Positions 32,197 to 43,099 of a DNA stretch of 64,000 nucleotides are shown here, in pieces. The notes under the pieces were generated by a model. It had not been told where the DNA came from, searched no databases, and saw nothing but the letters and a program-made list of their open reading frames with translations. The DNA is taken from NCBI GenBank assembly GCA_964035575.1, contig OZ037919.1, positions 620,001 to 684,000 on the forward strand, in the 5' to 3' direction. How positions within the stretch are numbered: the first letter of the stretch is position 1; every line of letters begins with the position of its first letter. This stretch comes from Rhynchopus sp. YZ270_cl-10. Lineage: Eukaryota > Euglenozoa > Diplonemea > Diplonemida > Diplonemidae. A program made the translations under genes and the position numbers.

Positions 32197-32314
32197 GGTA
32201 CCCAGGTACCCAGGTACCCAGGTACCCAGGTACCCAGGTACCCAGGTACCCAGGTACCCAGGTACCCAGGTACCCAGGTACCCAGGTACCCAGGTACCCA
32301 GGTACCCAGGTACC
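32197..32314. repeat. 8-bp GGTACCCA array
   Basis: Head-to-tail copies of GGTACCCA, each containing the self-complementary GGTACC. It forms the inner left part of element B's terminal structure. Confidence 0.9.
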
Positions 32315-33811
32315 GGCACACTGGTGTACAAGGAAAAAAGTCGTGAAAGAGCAACCACAGCTCCACATGACAAACACAAAAGTGTCCAATCACGTGGGGC
32401 ATTCATGCACTGAGGAGATAATGTTCCAACAATTTACAAGAAAGATTACTTAACCTACTGCTGGAAGTTGCCAGGTCGTAGTAACACACAAAGTGTGCCT
32501 CCGTTCGGGAAGACCGGATATTCTAGAGACCAAAAAGGCCTCAAGAATATCTTCCGGTAGTCAAGGTATAACCGAGTGAACGGCCCAAGACCCCCGTGGA
32601 GAAGTTAAATGTTGTAATGCTATCAAGTAGAAACTGCGACCACTGTCTTACCCTCCTCAATGCATGGTGGTTGATGTCTTTGACAACAAATTTCCTGTAC
32701 CCAGGTACCCATCCCAGACCCACGCAGTGGCACATGACCGCCAAGTGTGAGTGACCCACACATGAGGGAATGCGACACTACGCAAAATTTACCACCAGAC
32801 CCTGTCTTCGTGCACCTGAAGTACAACGCCGCAGACAGGCCAAACATGCGTTGGACTCAGAGGAATGCCCGCTGTGCAGGTATCAAACATGAGAACAACT
32901 CCCAGCAACAAGGGGCTCCTTTTGGCGGGCGTTGTTGAGGGTGTTTGGGGTGCAAAGTTTTCCACAATTTTGATGCGCGGGTACAGAAGTGTTATCTTGT
33001 TCTTTCATCTCTAGGAATGTAAATGTCAATCGCGTTTAACTACCACTAGGGCTTGTTCAGTGAACCCACGAGGGGTCGAAGGGGGTTGGTTATCCCGTAT
33101 CTATCAAAGGTTGTGTCGACCAGGCTAAACCACTATGTTACGCTGTACGTTGTTAAATCCGAAGAAATAACACTTTAGCAGCCGCAGGAAGTTTGCTAAA
33201 AAGAGTGCCTCACGCTACACAAACCACCACCCGCGATTGACTTAGATGTTATAACAAAGAGAATTCAGAACAAAACAACACCCTGCCCCATACACACTAA
33301 ATTGTCATGCTTCAAGAGCATGCCTGGGCCAAAATTACTCGACAAAAAAGGCAACAAGACTACCCACAAGGAGTGTGAAATGTGCACTGGTTTTCTGGGG
33401 GAACGCAATATTTTCTTGTGCCTCGTCCTCCGCAAGCAGAGGACAGACTTTCCGGAAGGTTTCCAAAGTCGAATTTCTTGCACTAGCTATGCTCCCTGGG
33501 TTAATGGCAATAGCAGTGACTGACCGAGTGTTCCCACCCCTTTCCACCCCATATGTTCGCTCGTTCTGCACAGTTGGTTCTCGATGTTGCACTCGCGATA
33601 CCTGTTTAAAAGTGAAGTTGTGAGTGGTGGGGAATTTAAAGAAGGTGATTTCTTTAAAAAATAAGTTGGCCTGAGGGTGTAAAATATTGTTCTGGAGACT
33701 TTTTGGAGGAAATACGAGTCGACGGCCTTACTTTGTTGAATATTCACCATAAAGTTAAACATATTTACATACCTTGTCTTGCGCCTTCGCTGCTGTCAAG
33801 GTGCCTTCTCT

Positions 33812-33974
33812 GGGTACCCAGTACCCAGTACCCAGTACCCAGTACCCAGTACCCAGTACCCAGTACCCAGTACCCAGTACCCAGTACCCAGTACCCAGTA
33901 CCCAGTACCCAGTACCCAGTACCCAGTACCCAGTACCCAGTACCCAGTACCCAGTACCCAGTACCCAGTACCCA
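33812..33974. repeat. 7-bp GTACCCA array
   Basis: About 23 head-to-tail copies of GTACCCA form the inner right part of element B. The unit is one base shorter than that of the left array. Confidence 0.9.
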
Positions 33975-34087
33975 TAATACCCAACATAATTTAGGATAAT
34001 ACCCACTGGGTATTATCCTAAATGGGTACAACAAACTTGGGCACTAAGTGACTTTTCCCTATATTTTTTTTGCACTTTCAACTTTAT

Positions 34088-34124
34088 ACCTTCTATTCAG
34101 TAGAATAGTTAGTATATGAAACAA
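34088..34124. repeat. 37-bp repeat S6, copy 1
   Basis: ACCTTCTATTCAGTAGAATA, then GTTAGTATATGAAACAA, is identical to 38893-38929. It contains a CTATTC/GAATAG hairpin. Its right side runs into CTTTCAACTTC and a T run, similar to S1 tails. Confidence 0.7.
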
Positions 34125-36450
34125 CTTTCAACTTCTCTTTTTTTTTTTTGTTCTCGTCAGCCACACCATCCACGTCTTCTTTTTATTTTTTACATTTCGA
34201 AAAAAAAAATATTCGAGAAAAATAATTTGAGGGGACTTACCTTTACCCGACCTCGACCTCTCTCTAAATTTCACTAGATGTTTCTTTCCCGTCCATTGTG
34301 TTGTGCCAGGGACTAGGTCCAGAAAAATGCGTTCTTTTAAAAACATTCGCTTTTCTCGCGACGGACGACACAACTAAAGGGGGGTTTTTTTTTGAATATT
34401 TCAATAATCAAAACTTCTTGCACCATACGGAAACATAAACACACGGTGACCACCCCGCGCGCTCCATTGATCTTCTCTTTTTTGTCGCCTCATGAAATGA
34501 AGGAGGGAAATAGAAATAAAGCATTTTTGAACACACTTTGCGATTCCGAGGATGAACCGCGCTGCAGAGCCACGCCTCACCAAAATGGTTGAGTGTGCGT
34601 TTCACAACCCCTCTCCCATGGGGTTTTTCGTGTGAGTGACTCACTGAGTCAGGGTAGATCCTTATTTTCGCTAAAAACGCTAAAAATCCCAGATTTATTT
34701 TCCTTTTTTTCCTTTTTTTTTCTCTCCCGTTTTTGAAATTTTTTGGCGCAGGCCTGACGCTAACTTTCAGGTTTTTGGGAAATCGTGGGGCGTTGATGGT
34801 TTGTCCGCGAGCGAAGCGAGCGAAAAAAAATGTAAGGTGTACCTCCGAGAGCGCAGCGAGCGGAAAAAATGAGTGACGGTCTAAAAAAAATCCAACAAGC
34901 AGGTTGGTACCGTACTGAGGCAGAATAGTGGTGTTTTTTTACACATCTCAGCTGTCGTAGAACCAAACCCCAGGGGATAATATAGGTTTTGGGGGTTTTC
35001 GCTGAAACTCGGTCGAGCCCAACCCAGCTCGTTAGGGCCTCCGGAGGAATGTGAGAACTCCTCGGTTATCCTACTGCGGAGTTCGGCACTGCACTGATAT
35101 TTGCACCAGGCACACGCAGTGACCTCAGTATATTTACAAAAAGAAACGGCGGTCGTGGCACCCATGGCGAAGCCACGGTACGCAACATTTCTAAAAATTG
35201 CGCTCAAAATTGCAGATAGTTACTGCCAAACTAGTCATGGGAAGGGTGGGTTGCAATCTTGCGCCGCAGGCACGGTACGCTACTTTTTTTCTTTCGCATG
35301 CTTCCTTTTCCTTCGGCGTTTGACCAATTAAATCGCATTCTGGCTGTGACCCTTGTCGGACACTGCGCCCTCTGACAAGGGTAATACTTTCTAGAAACAT
35401 TCTGAAAAAAAGTGGTAGTGCCCGGCATTAGCAAGAATTTCCAAAATTAAATAGGTAGTGCCGATGCACCAGCAGTTTGGGTAGGCGAGACAACATGGGT
35501 GAACCTCCGCGAGCGCAGCGAGCGGAAATTTTTTTTCGCAGTTTTTGGGCAAAGTTCAAAATCCCACCAAAAATTAAGTGGGGATTTTCGACAACAATAC
35601 TGGGGCCCCTATGGGTTTTTGGATTTTGGCCTAACAGTGTTGTGTTTCTGCCTTGGTCCGGTTGAAGTCTTTATTACTGGATCTCATACTCCGTACAGGT
35701 GACCCATACCCGACCTTTAACACACACGCACTTCTTCGAAACCTCCACCAACCTTTTTACAATGGTCCGCTTTGCGGGTTTGCGGACATAGTAATTGTGT
35801 TCTTCAAGGTTATCTTATGCAAGGTGACACTGAGAATTGACACTCATTGGTCCTTGTCTTATGAAGTGAAGACAAATATTAAAGGGGCATTAAGGGGCGG
35901 GCCGAAGGCCAGCCAAAAAAACGGTAGCGAACTTTTATTTTTTTCCTTTTGGTTTCCCCCTTATTTTGACTTTCCGGATCGATTGCGGACCGTGGTGGTG
36001 CCACTCTGTGGCTGGAAATTAGTAGGTAACCAAAAAAATGGGCCAGAGAAAAAAGGAAAAAAAAAAAGGAAAAAAAAATAAAAAATCTCGAATCCTTATT
36101 TTCACTTTCGCTAAGGATCTACCCTGCACTGAGTGCTAAATTTCTATTTTTTTTTCCATATCACAATCTTTGGGGGGAAATCAAATAGCCGAGAACAGAC
36201 TCCTACACACAAAAGAAAAAAAAAGTGAACAAACTTGAATGAAAAGCTTTTGTGTAGGGTTTCTTTTGTCTTTCCATAGTGCTTCCGTCCTATGTGCGCC
36301 GGTCAAGCCCCTTCTCTCTCACCCCCCCTTTTTTTTGCACCTTCTTCAACAACTCTCTCTCTCTCTCCAATGAACAACCTGCCAGCGACCTGTCAATATC
36401 GACCCCTCCCGGAGCACTATGGAGTGTTAATTTTTTTTTTTTGTATTTTT
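34125..36450. other. AT-rich spacer with small GC palindromes
   Basis: No supported gene. A GAGCG(A/C)AGCGAGCG motif occurs at about 34804-34822, 34848-34866 and 35506-35526; the last two share ACCTCCG(A/C)GAGCGCAGC. A hairpin with 9-bp arms (ACCCTTGTC / GACAAGGGT) lies at 35349-35382. The rest is homopolymer-rich. Confidence 0.45.
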
Positions 36451-38464
36451 CATGGCTTCATAAATATATTCAATATTTTTTTTCACGTTTTTTTCAATAT
36501 CAATATATTGATCAATATCACGTAGGAAATTTTCAATATATTGACACTTTTACAGTGTAAATTTCCCATTCAATATTTGCAAATATTGATCAATATATTG
36601 ATCAATATATTGACACTCCTTCACACAATGGTCTTGCGCCCCTTGGAAACTGGGTCTGCATCTTCCAACCTCACACAACTCGTGCACCACACATAAAAAC
36701 ATGCCCGAGTTGAGGCACAAAAAAATTGCCCCAATTTCCAGGACTGGTAATTGAACTTCGGACCAAAAAATGCAAAAAATATGGCGACTTGTGTGATACC
36801 AACTATGACAAAAGGACACCCTTCTTCAGAAGCCAGGTAGAGAATGCTGTTCCCCACCCCCTCTCACTGTCCGCGTAGCCCCCACTAAGGAGCCATCTGA
36901 TGCCACAAGGCAAGTCGCTCCCCCGCGATGGCATTGAATGGCACGCGCGCGTTTACGAACTGAGCCATGATTGCCCTTAGAGTCCCACGGTAACACGTGC
37001 AAAATCATAGAATTTTTTTAGCTGTTAAAAAGGCTGGGGTATAAAGAGGTCGCGTGATTCGTCGAGCGGTTGTGAACCGCCTCCGTTCTCTTACGGTACG
37101 GAACCCCCACCTCCTACCCTTTGCATGAGCTCGACTGCGTTTTAGCACGTTTCAACTACTATTTTTTCTCGTTCTGTACCCAGAACAACCTCCTCTCCAA
37201 GCAGCAAACCCACCCCTGACCAGGGGAAGCCTCCTGGGCCCATAAGCGGAACTATTTACTCACTGATCCTCTCATAAAAAAAGACGTGTGGATGGATGGA
37301 TTTTTCAAATGTATGTTCGCAACTCTCATAAAAAAGTAGCGCACCGTGCGCCTGCGGCGCGGACAAAATTTGGTTTTGCGAATCCTAAATATTTTTTGCT
37401 AGCTCGTGTGGTTGATGAGCGAGAACGAAACCAAATCGATCGCAACGCCTCGTACACTAGCTAAAACACCTGAATGGTCACAGAACACAACGCAGTGCAT
37501 GGTTTTGTGGGTTGTTTTTGCCCACAGAAGTACCCCTGTGCGGCCTAGACCTGGTTCTGCACCCCAGAATCGCGTTTCCCAGTCCATATAGCCGGGTATG
37601 GGCCCAAAAAACCACCCAAAAAGGCGAAAATCCCGGTTTTTGGTGAAAAACGCCCGTTTTGCCCATAGGGTACTTAAGGAACGCACGTTTCTAAAGCATT
37701 TCCCACGTAAACTCGCGACACGAAAATAGGAATTAAAAACAAATCTCTCACAGATCTGATTTGGTGATTCGCATTTTTGAGGCCCAATCTTTCCAACGCC
37801 GAAAAAATCTTACACTTTGGTGCATTTTCGGGTGGGTGCACAGGAGGGTACTGGGAGGGCAGCAACCTTAAAAACCTAAACACAAGTGTTTAGGAATTAC
37901 GAGCGGTAGCCCACAGCTCTACCCTATCCATGATATAGTTTGGCTGTGATAATGTGCAATTTATGGCACAATCTTTGAAATGTTGCGCACATGGCTTCAA
38001 CAGAAAAGTTTGACCCTTTGCCTCTCCACTCTGTGGCTGGAAGGGAGCTGAGAATAAGCCGGATCCCGGGTACTGTCCCAGGACTAGAACTAGGACGGGT
38101 ACTGGGCACTGGGTACAGTCCCAGTCCTAGGGACTGGGAATACCCCTCCATCCATGCCCCACCCTCCCGCGCCCGGGTCCCTGACCCGCTTTCAGGCGTT
38201 TTCACAGCGTTTTCGACATATTGTGCCCAGTCCCACTGAGAATAACCGGGTCCCGGGTCCCCAAGTCTTATTCTCAGCTGTGGCCTCCCGTCAAGGAAAA
38301 AGCAGGCACTGCAACGTCAATATTCAATAATATGATCAATATTTCAATATTATTGAAATATTGACAGTTTTCAGTCAATATTATTGACACTTTCAATATT
38401 CAATCAATAATATTCATCACCAAATCAATATATTGACGATATTCAATATATTTATGAAGCCATG
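36451..38464. mobile_element. inverted-repeat DNA element E
   Basis: A 2.0-kb element whose ends are CATGGCTTCATAAATATATT and its complement (25 of 26 terminal bases match). Inward, both arms (to about 36622 and from about 38311) are filled with repeats of TCAATATATTGA, itself a palindrome. A 6-base match ATTTTT lies immediately outside both ends, shorter than the 9 bp of elements A-C, and the terminal bases differ, so this may be another family. The interior shows no match to A-D. It has coding-like short pieces but no recognisable protein. An S2 repeat (37122-37167) lies inside it. Confidence 0.65.
37122..37167 (+). repeat. short repeat S2, copy 3
   Basis: GCATGAGCTCGACTGCGTTT, then TAGCACGTTTCAACTACTA and a T tract. 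It lacks the GAGAT present in copy 2 and lies inside element E. Confidence 0.6.
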
Positions 38465-38664
38465 ATTTTTGATTTTTCAAAAAAAAATCTGACGACTCTT
38501 TTGTGTGTCACTCAAGGAACCAACATGCCTCTCGTATCGATTGTCAACACCCCACCCTTGGGGACGGAGGCAAAGAGAGAAGGCAAACCTTGATGCGTAG
38601 TGCTTCGCAACATACACACACACGGCTACACCACTCTACCCCACCTTTTAAATCAGTGCAATAC

Positions 38665-38749
38665 AGAAAGACAGTGGAGATTGCACAAACTGTGGCAACA
38701 CAACCGAGGCAACTACACTACTCCAACAATGTATCAGAAAAAAAAAAGA
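38665..38749 (+). repeat. SINE-like repeat S4, copy 2
   Basis: GAAAGACAGTGGAGATTGCA, then CTGTGGCAACACAACCGAGG, CAACTACACTACTCCAACAA and an A tail. Confidence 0.65.
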
Positions 38750-38892
38750 ATACGCGTCATCACCTTTCTCTCGTACGCCCTCCTTAACCGTGGTCTGTCC
38801 CCAACCCTAGCCTACCACTGAGATTCGTTTCAATTTTAACCTCGTCCTTCGGTTCGGAAAAGTTTGGGTACATTTAGTGCACCCTATCATAC

Positions 38893-38929
38893 ACCTTCTA
38901 TTCAGTAGAATAGTTAGTATATGAAACAA
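38893..38929. repeat. 37-bp repeat S6, copy 2
   Basis: Identical to 34088-34124. Confidence 0.7.
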
Positions 38930-39443
38930 TTTTTTAACCTCATCATTCGGGGCCAAAAACTACCTTTCTTTCCCCCCCATGGCTTTCCCCCCCAGCGTTT
39001 TTGGGGTGATTTTTTGATAACGGATGTGAATTTCTACTTTATTTTCAAAATAAACCCCTCATGTAAGGCGCTCCGCTTATAGGTCAGGCCGCAGGGACTA
39101 TTGGCTACCCCCCTACTTTTTAAAAAACAAAGCAAAGCAAACTTTCAAAACCCCCTATTTTTTTTTTTTTTCTCGTCTTTGCGACGAAGAGACAGCCCAT
39201 GTTCTTTGAACCCAGCGTGTTCCAGCGCGATAAATGAGTCGATAAATGGAAGTAAAATATGTGTGTGCACAAGAAGTACATTCATCTTTCAAGTTCTTTT
39301 TTTTTTTTTTCGCGGCTTTTTCTCTTTTATGAATTTGTTTTTGATTTGAAACCATATTTTTTTCTCGCTTTCTTCGATAGATTTGTTTTGAACATCAGTT
39401 GAATTGGATTGGGGCGGAACATTCCCCATAGTGTGTGTTGTAT

Positions 39444-39645
39444 AGCACCATACAATGCAACGAGGCCGACTACGCCTGGAAATAGGCGATGTCTGGAAAA
39501 ATCTATTTCTGAGGCGAGACTGAGAGTGTACTAATTACTCACAAATCACGTCTCAGCCACGCATGCGTATTATTAGGACTCCTCAGCCCACGCCTGTATC
39601 AGGCCTTAGTGAGGCTTGTTAGGCCTCGTTGCATGGTATAGGTGT
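39444..39645. mobile_element. MITE-like element G
   Basis: About 200 bp bounded by inverted repeats whose inner ends are exact (ATGCAACGAGGCC and GGCCTCGTTGCAT) and whose outer ends are diverged. It has no coding capacity. Confidence 0.45.
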
Positions 39646-39898
39646 GGGCAATAATCCCTGGAATTTGGGATATGCCCTATGTGTATGAATGGGAAAAAAA
39701 AAGTAAATAAATTCAAAAGTTGTTCTTTTGCTTCTCAGGACACCACACCCTTTTGAAACGGTGATTTGTTGCTTGGTATGTTCTATATAAAAAAAAAATG
39801 TTTCCTATTTTGCACACACCATCAGATGCTATATGTTAGTTTGCGTCTTTGACTGGCTGCGGTGCCCTAGTTTAAATTTTACTTTTTATCCACGCGCG

Positions 39899-40505
39899 TG
39901 AAGCTTTATTTTCCTCGCCCACCCAAAAGTACGTGGAGGGGTGTGAAAATAAAATTTTTATTTTCACCGTTTTTTTTTCACCCGTCTTAAGCCCCCAAAC
40001 ACCCCCAAACTCACCCTATTTTTTTTGAGTTTTTTTTTTTTCCCCCAGGGTATCTGGACTGGGGTGGGGGCGGGGTGTGCATGGTGGTAGCTACAAACTT
40101 GGTAGCCCTCGAGCTATGTCAGCGGAGGTAATATATTTTAGGGTAAATTGCGATAGCACGTACAAAAAGTGTGCGTGTTATCGCGAACAAAAACGTACGT
40201 GTTTTCCCCAGGTACCCAGTACCAGTACTAGTACCCCCAATGACATAACGAAGTATCGCTTGAAAGTATCGTTCAATAACCTTGGGTGTGCAGGTGAAGT
40301 AGGACACACAAGGTATATCAAACGATAAATCAATCAGATAAACGTTACATCATTGGAAAATTGTTGGCACCGCCCCCCTGTCTTCGTATTTAGTACGTCG
40401 ACAGGCCAAACAGCGTTGGGATCAGAAGAAGCGGTGCAAGACACTGGAGATCCACACTACAGGTCTCACACGACACTTGGGCGGGCTCGGAAAATAAAGC
40501 TTCAC
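39899..40505. mobile_element. MITE-like element F
   Basis: About 600 bp with inverted repeats of about 30 bp (GTGAAGCTTTATTTTCC... at the left; GGAAAATAAAGCTTCAC at the right). A second AT palindrome (GTGAAAATAAAA / TTTTATTTTCAC) follows the left end. The interior has a C/G-rich patch and no credible ORF. Confidence 0.45.
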
Positions 40506-40526
40506 ACTTATGGATAAAATTATGTC

Positions 40527-40639
40527 TTGGAGTAGAAAATAAGCGTTTTTTCCACCTCGTTGGTGTTTTCAACCCTCGTGACTTTAACTCGGGTTGAAAA
40601 CACCAACTCGGTGAAAAAAACGACTTATTTTCACTCCAA
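40527..40639. mobile_element. foldback element with 49-bp arms
   Basis: Left arm 40527-40575 and right arm 40591-40639 are near-complementary, with the exact core TTGGTGTTTTCAACCC / GGGTTGAAAACACCAA and a 15-base loop. Only a few mismatches and one-base shifts occur in the outer part. Confidence 0.65.
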
Positions 40640-41054
40640 TAAATAGCTATTTTTGTGTCTTTTTTGGTGTGAACTTAGTTAGGCTCATATTTACAACTTT
40701 TTTTAAGATGTGTACGCGAGGGATGTGCGTTTTGTTTTTTGTCTTCATCGATTTACTTCAATGGACTAGAGAGCCTCGCTCGCAAAAGTTTCAATTCCCC
40801 CTTTTTTTTCCCGTCCAAAAAACAGAGTTCCCTTTTTTTTAGTCTATCACAGTGTATTTTTGATCTAAGTTGTGTGGGCCGTATCGCATTGCTGCATGGA
40901 ATTACCACCCACTGCAAACGCGTGCAGGCTGTCCTCATATCACCTCAAACACAAAATATTTCGGGAAAAAACGAAAGTACCGCAAAAAAGCTTTGGCTAA
41001 CATTCAGTGCATACCCCCCCTTAGCGCTCCTCACGTTTCGGTATTAGAAAAAAA

Positions 41055-41140
41055 AGAAAGTGGAGATTTGCACAACTGTGGCAACACAACCGAGGCAACT
41101 ACGCTACTCCAATAATTTATCAAAAACAAACAAACAAAAG
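41055..41140 (+). repeat. SINE-like repeat S4, copy 3
   Basis: GAAAGTGGAGATTTGCACAA, then CTGTGGCAACACAACCGAGG, CAACTACGCTACTCCAATAA and a tail of CAAA repeats. Confidence 0.65.
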
Positions 41141-41700
41141 CGAAAGCCAAAAGCCAAAGCAACACAGAGAAACCAACCAATTTTTCGTTTTTTGCCACCT
41201 TTTTATTAACCCCCTAGCGCTCCCACATACGATGCTCAGACCAACATTGTGAATACAACAAAAGAAAAAAAGGGTAGCTGTTAGTGTGCTCGGAACCAGC
41301 CTTGGGAGAAGGTACGAGGAATTTGGGTTCCGACCACACCAGCTGTCTACCCTATATTGTTAATTATCTGTCCTCTCCTCCCCATCCCTTATGAAAAAAA
41401 TCTCTGTTTGGGATTGGGTGTGGAAGAGCGAACGTTTTGAATCCCCTTTTTCTTCCTCATTTTCTTTTGCACCATTTTCCTTCATTCGTCTTTAGTACGC
41501 GCTCATTAACTGATCCTTTTTTTTTTTTTCTTCCAAAAAACGACTCCAGACCACTTGCGTGATGGTCTCACCACAGTCAAACATATTAGTTAACCTAGAA
41601 GGTGCCCTTTTTATTCATCTGTTATTCTTTCCACCACACTCACCCCCTCCAATTCCACTTGTCATTGTCAAATTTTCCCTATCGCCACCCCCCCCTCTTT

Positions 41701-41747
41701 AGGTTACTAAGCGCAGGCTTAGGTTCATCTTATAAACTTTTTTTTTG
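41701..41747 (+). repeat. hairpin repeat S3, copy 3
   Basis: AGGTTACTAAGCGCAGGCTT, then AGGTTCATCTTATAAAC and a T run. The stem CTAAGC/GCTTAG is perfect, with a 4-base loop. Confidence 0.65.
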
Positions 41748-42169
41748 TTCTTCATTTTTCCGTTGCGTTCCGGTCCAAAAAAAAACCCCCCCTTCTGTAG
41801 TTACATACCCCCTCTCGGGCTTGCTCTACCCTTTTGCCTCTTTGTGAGTCTGAAGGTTTAATTTCGCAAACCTTTTCCTTATTCTTCTTCTTTTTTTTTT
41901 TTGTCCACACTCAAAAGATCCCCGATTCCCCCCCTCTTTTACATTGATTTGTTTAGGGGGCACAGATTGGCTTTTAGCTTTAAATCGTACCATCCTGCGT
42001 CTTTTAGCGTCAACCTTGCGCGTCTTGGGGTTGTGATGCGGCTTGTGTGCGGGAAGTACGTACTCCCCACGTCAACTTTGGGTTACTGATCTTGAGAAAA
42101 AAGGTTGTGCGGCCAACGCACCTACTCGCGGTAGTTGCCACCTCTCATACTCGATTCGTTTATTCATGA

Positions 42170-42707
42170 GTCGTCAGAACTGCCCGGTGTGGTGCGGACG
42201 TTGAAGTCTCCAATTCTAAGACCGTTTTGAAGGGTCTTTTTTTTTCCCGCTCTGTTTCGCTTCTCCATTTCCCGAGTTCGTCGGCGTTCCGGGACCAGGC
42301 CTGGCAGTCTTCGAATCGCATCAACCCAACCTCACAATTGTCCCCCTGTGCCCCTACCAACATTAAGTTTTTGGGTGCTGTTACTATGTTCCAAACATCT
42401 CGTAGGAAGCCCACACAGGACCTTTGGCGATGCCCCCGTCACCATGGGAAACTGTGCATGCGCAATACTTGCACCAAAGCACCTCATCCGTGAGTGACCG
42501 GCTGAGTGATCGGCTCATCCCTGCGTCAAGAAGAGGTTGACGACGCTCAAACGGGAGCGACGCCACTTGCTTCACTAGGAAGCTGTCTGCGACACGCTCC
42601 TTGATGTGTCCCCCTATAGATATCAGTTGATCGAAGCGTTGCGTGGCGGTGGTCATGTTAACCCTCTTCGCGCTCTCCTCAGGCTCAAACTGTGGAGAAT
42701 GCAACAT
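42170..42707 (-). pseudogene. fragmented minus-strand coding sequence
   Basis: Two overlapping minus-strand frames read as one protein-like sequence with a frame change near 42415. The upstream frame contains VADSFLVKQVASLPFERRQP and LWCKYCACTVSHGDGG. The downstream frame contains VGAQGDNCEVGLMRFEDCQA. The CxxC followed by His (CKYCACTVSH) hints at a zinc-binding site, but there is too little for a family call. It may be a decayed transposase or host gene. Confidence 0.25.
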
Positions 42708-42987
42708 ACCGAGGTATGGAAACCCCTTATGCTGGGTGATGTTTGGAGAGAGAGAGCCATTCCAGTGAACAAAGAAGAGAGCATCCAGCTTTTACTCTCT
42801 TCAGTCTGAGCCTGCCATCTGTGTCTTCTTTCTGGCGACTGCCCTACGTAGTGATGAATTCCTATTCTCGCAAAGCAACTGTCCAATCCTTTCATCAATA
42901 GTTTTTTTTTCTCTCTCTTCTAAATGCTCTTCATCGAATATACTCTACATTTTTTTTAAAACCCCCTTTATTCACCCTCTCATTTTT

Positions 42988-43050
42988 CCATCTTCTAGGT
43001 CTCCACCCCCCCCTTCCCCCTTCTCCCTTCTCCCCCGCCACTGTGGCCAC
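42988..43050 (+). promoter_or_regulatory. C/T-rich tract before esterase gene
   Basis: A pyrimidine-rich stretch (CCACCCCCCCCTTCCCCC, then CTTCTCCC repeats) ends about 50 bases before the ATG at 43100. Confidence 0.4.
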
Positions 43051-43064
43051 ACAATTTTTTTTTT

Positions 43065-43099
43065 GATCTAAGCAGAGAGGCTTAGGATCATCTTCTAAA
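43065..43099 (+). repeat. hairpin repeat S3, copy 4, at gene start
   Basis: GATCTAAGCAGAGAGGCTTA, then GGATCATCTTCTAAA, abuts the ATG of the esterase gene. The stem CTAAGC/GCTTAG is intact with a 6-base loop. The element therefore forms the immediate 5' leader of this gene. Confidence 0.6.

Larger units (their letters stand above)
32068..34059. mobile_element. Mutator-like foldback element B
   Basis: A 2.0-kb element. The outer inverted repeats (about 32068-32196 and 33976-34059) share blocks such as CCATTTAGGATAATACCCA. Inward of them are two tandem arrays: an 8-bp unit GGTACCCA at 32197-32314 (about 15 copies) and a 7-bp unit GTACCCA at 33812-33974 (about 23 copies). The 9 bases TATATTTTT are present exactly on both sides (32059-32067 and 34060-34068). 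The interior (about 32330-33800) is a homologue of element A (inverted) and of element C. There is no transposase; long frames in the arrays are translations of simple repeats. Confidence 0.87.
40640..43064. other. repeat-bearing spacer
   Basis: It holds S4 copy 3, an S3 copy and many T and C runs. A weak minus-strand coding fragment lies at 42170-42707. No other gene is supported. Confidence 0.45.

Noticed and set aside
32171-32406. ORFs encoding GTWVPGYL-type repeats in all frames
   Set aside because: They are translations of the 8-bp and 7-bp GTACCC arrays of element B and stay open only because the repeat contains no stop.
33812-33974. Regular short repeats considered as a CRISPR array
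   Set aside because: There are no unique spacers between units, the genome is eukaryotic, and the array is part of a transposon arm. The same holds for the 20-bp minisatellite at 43988-44215.
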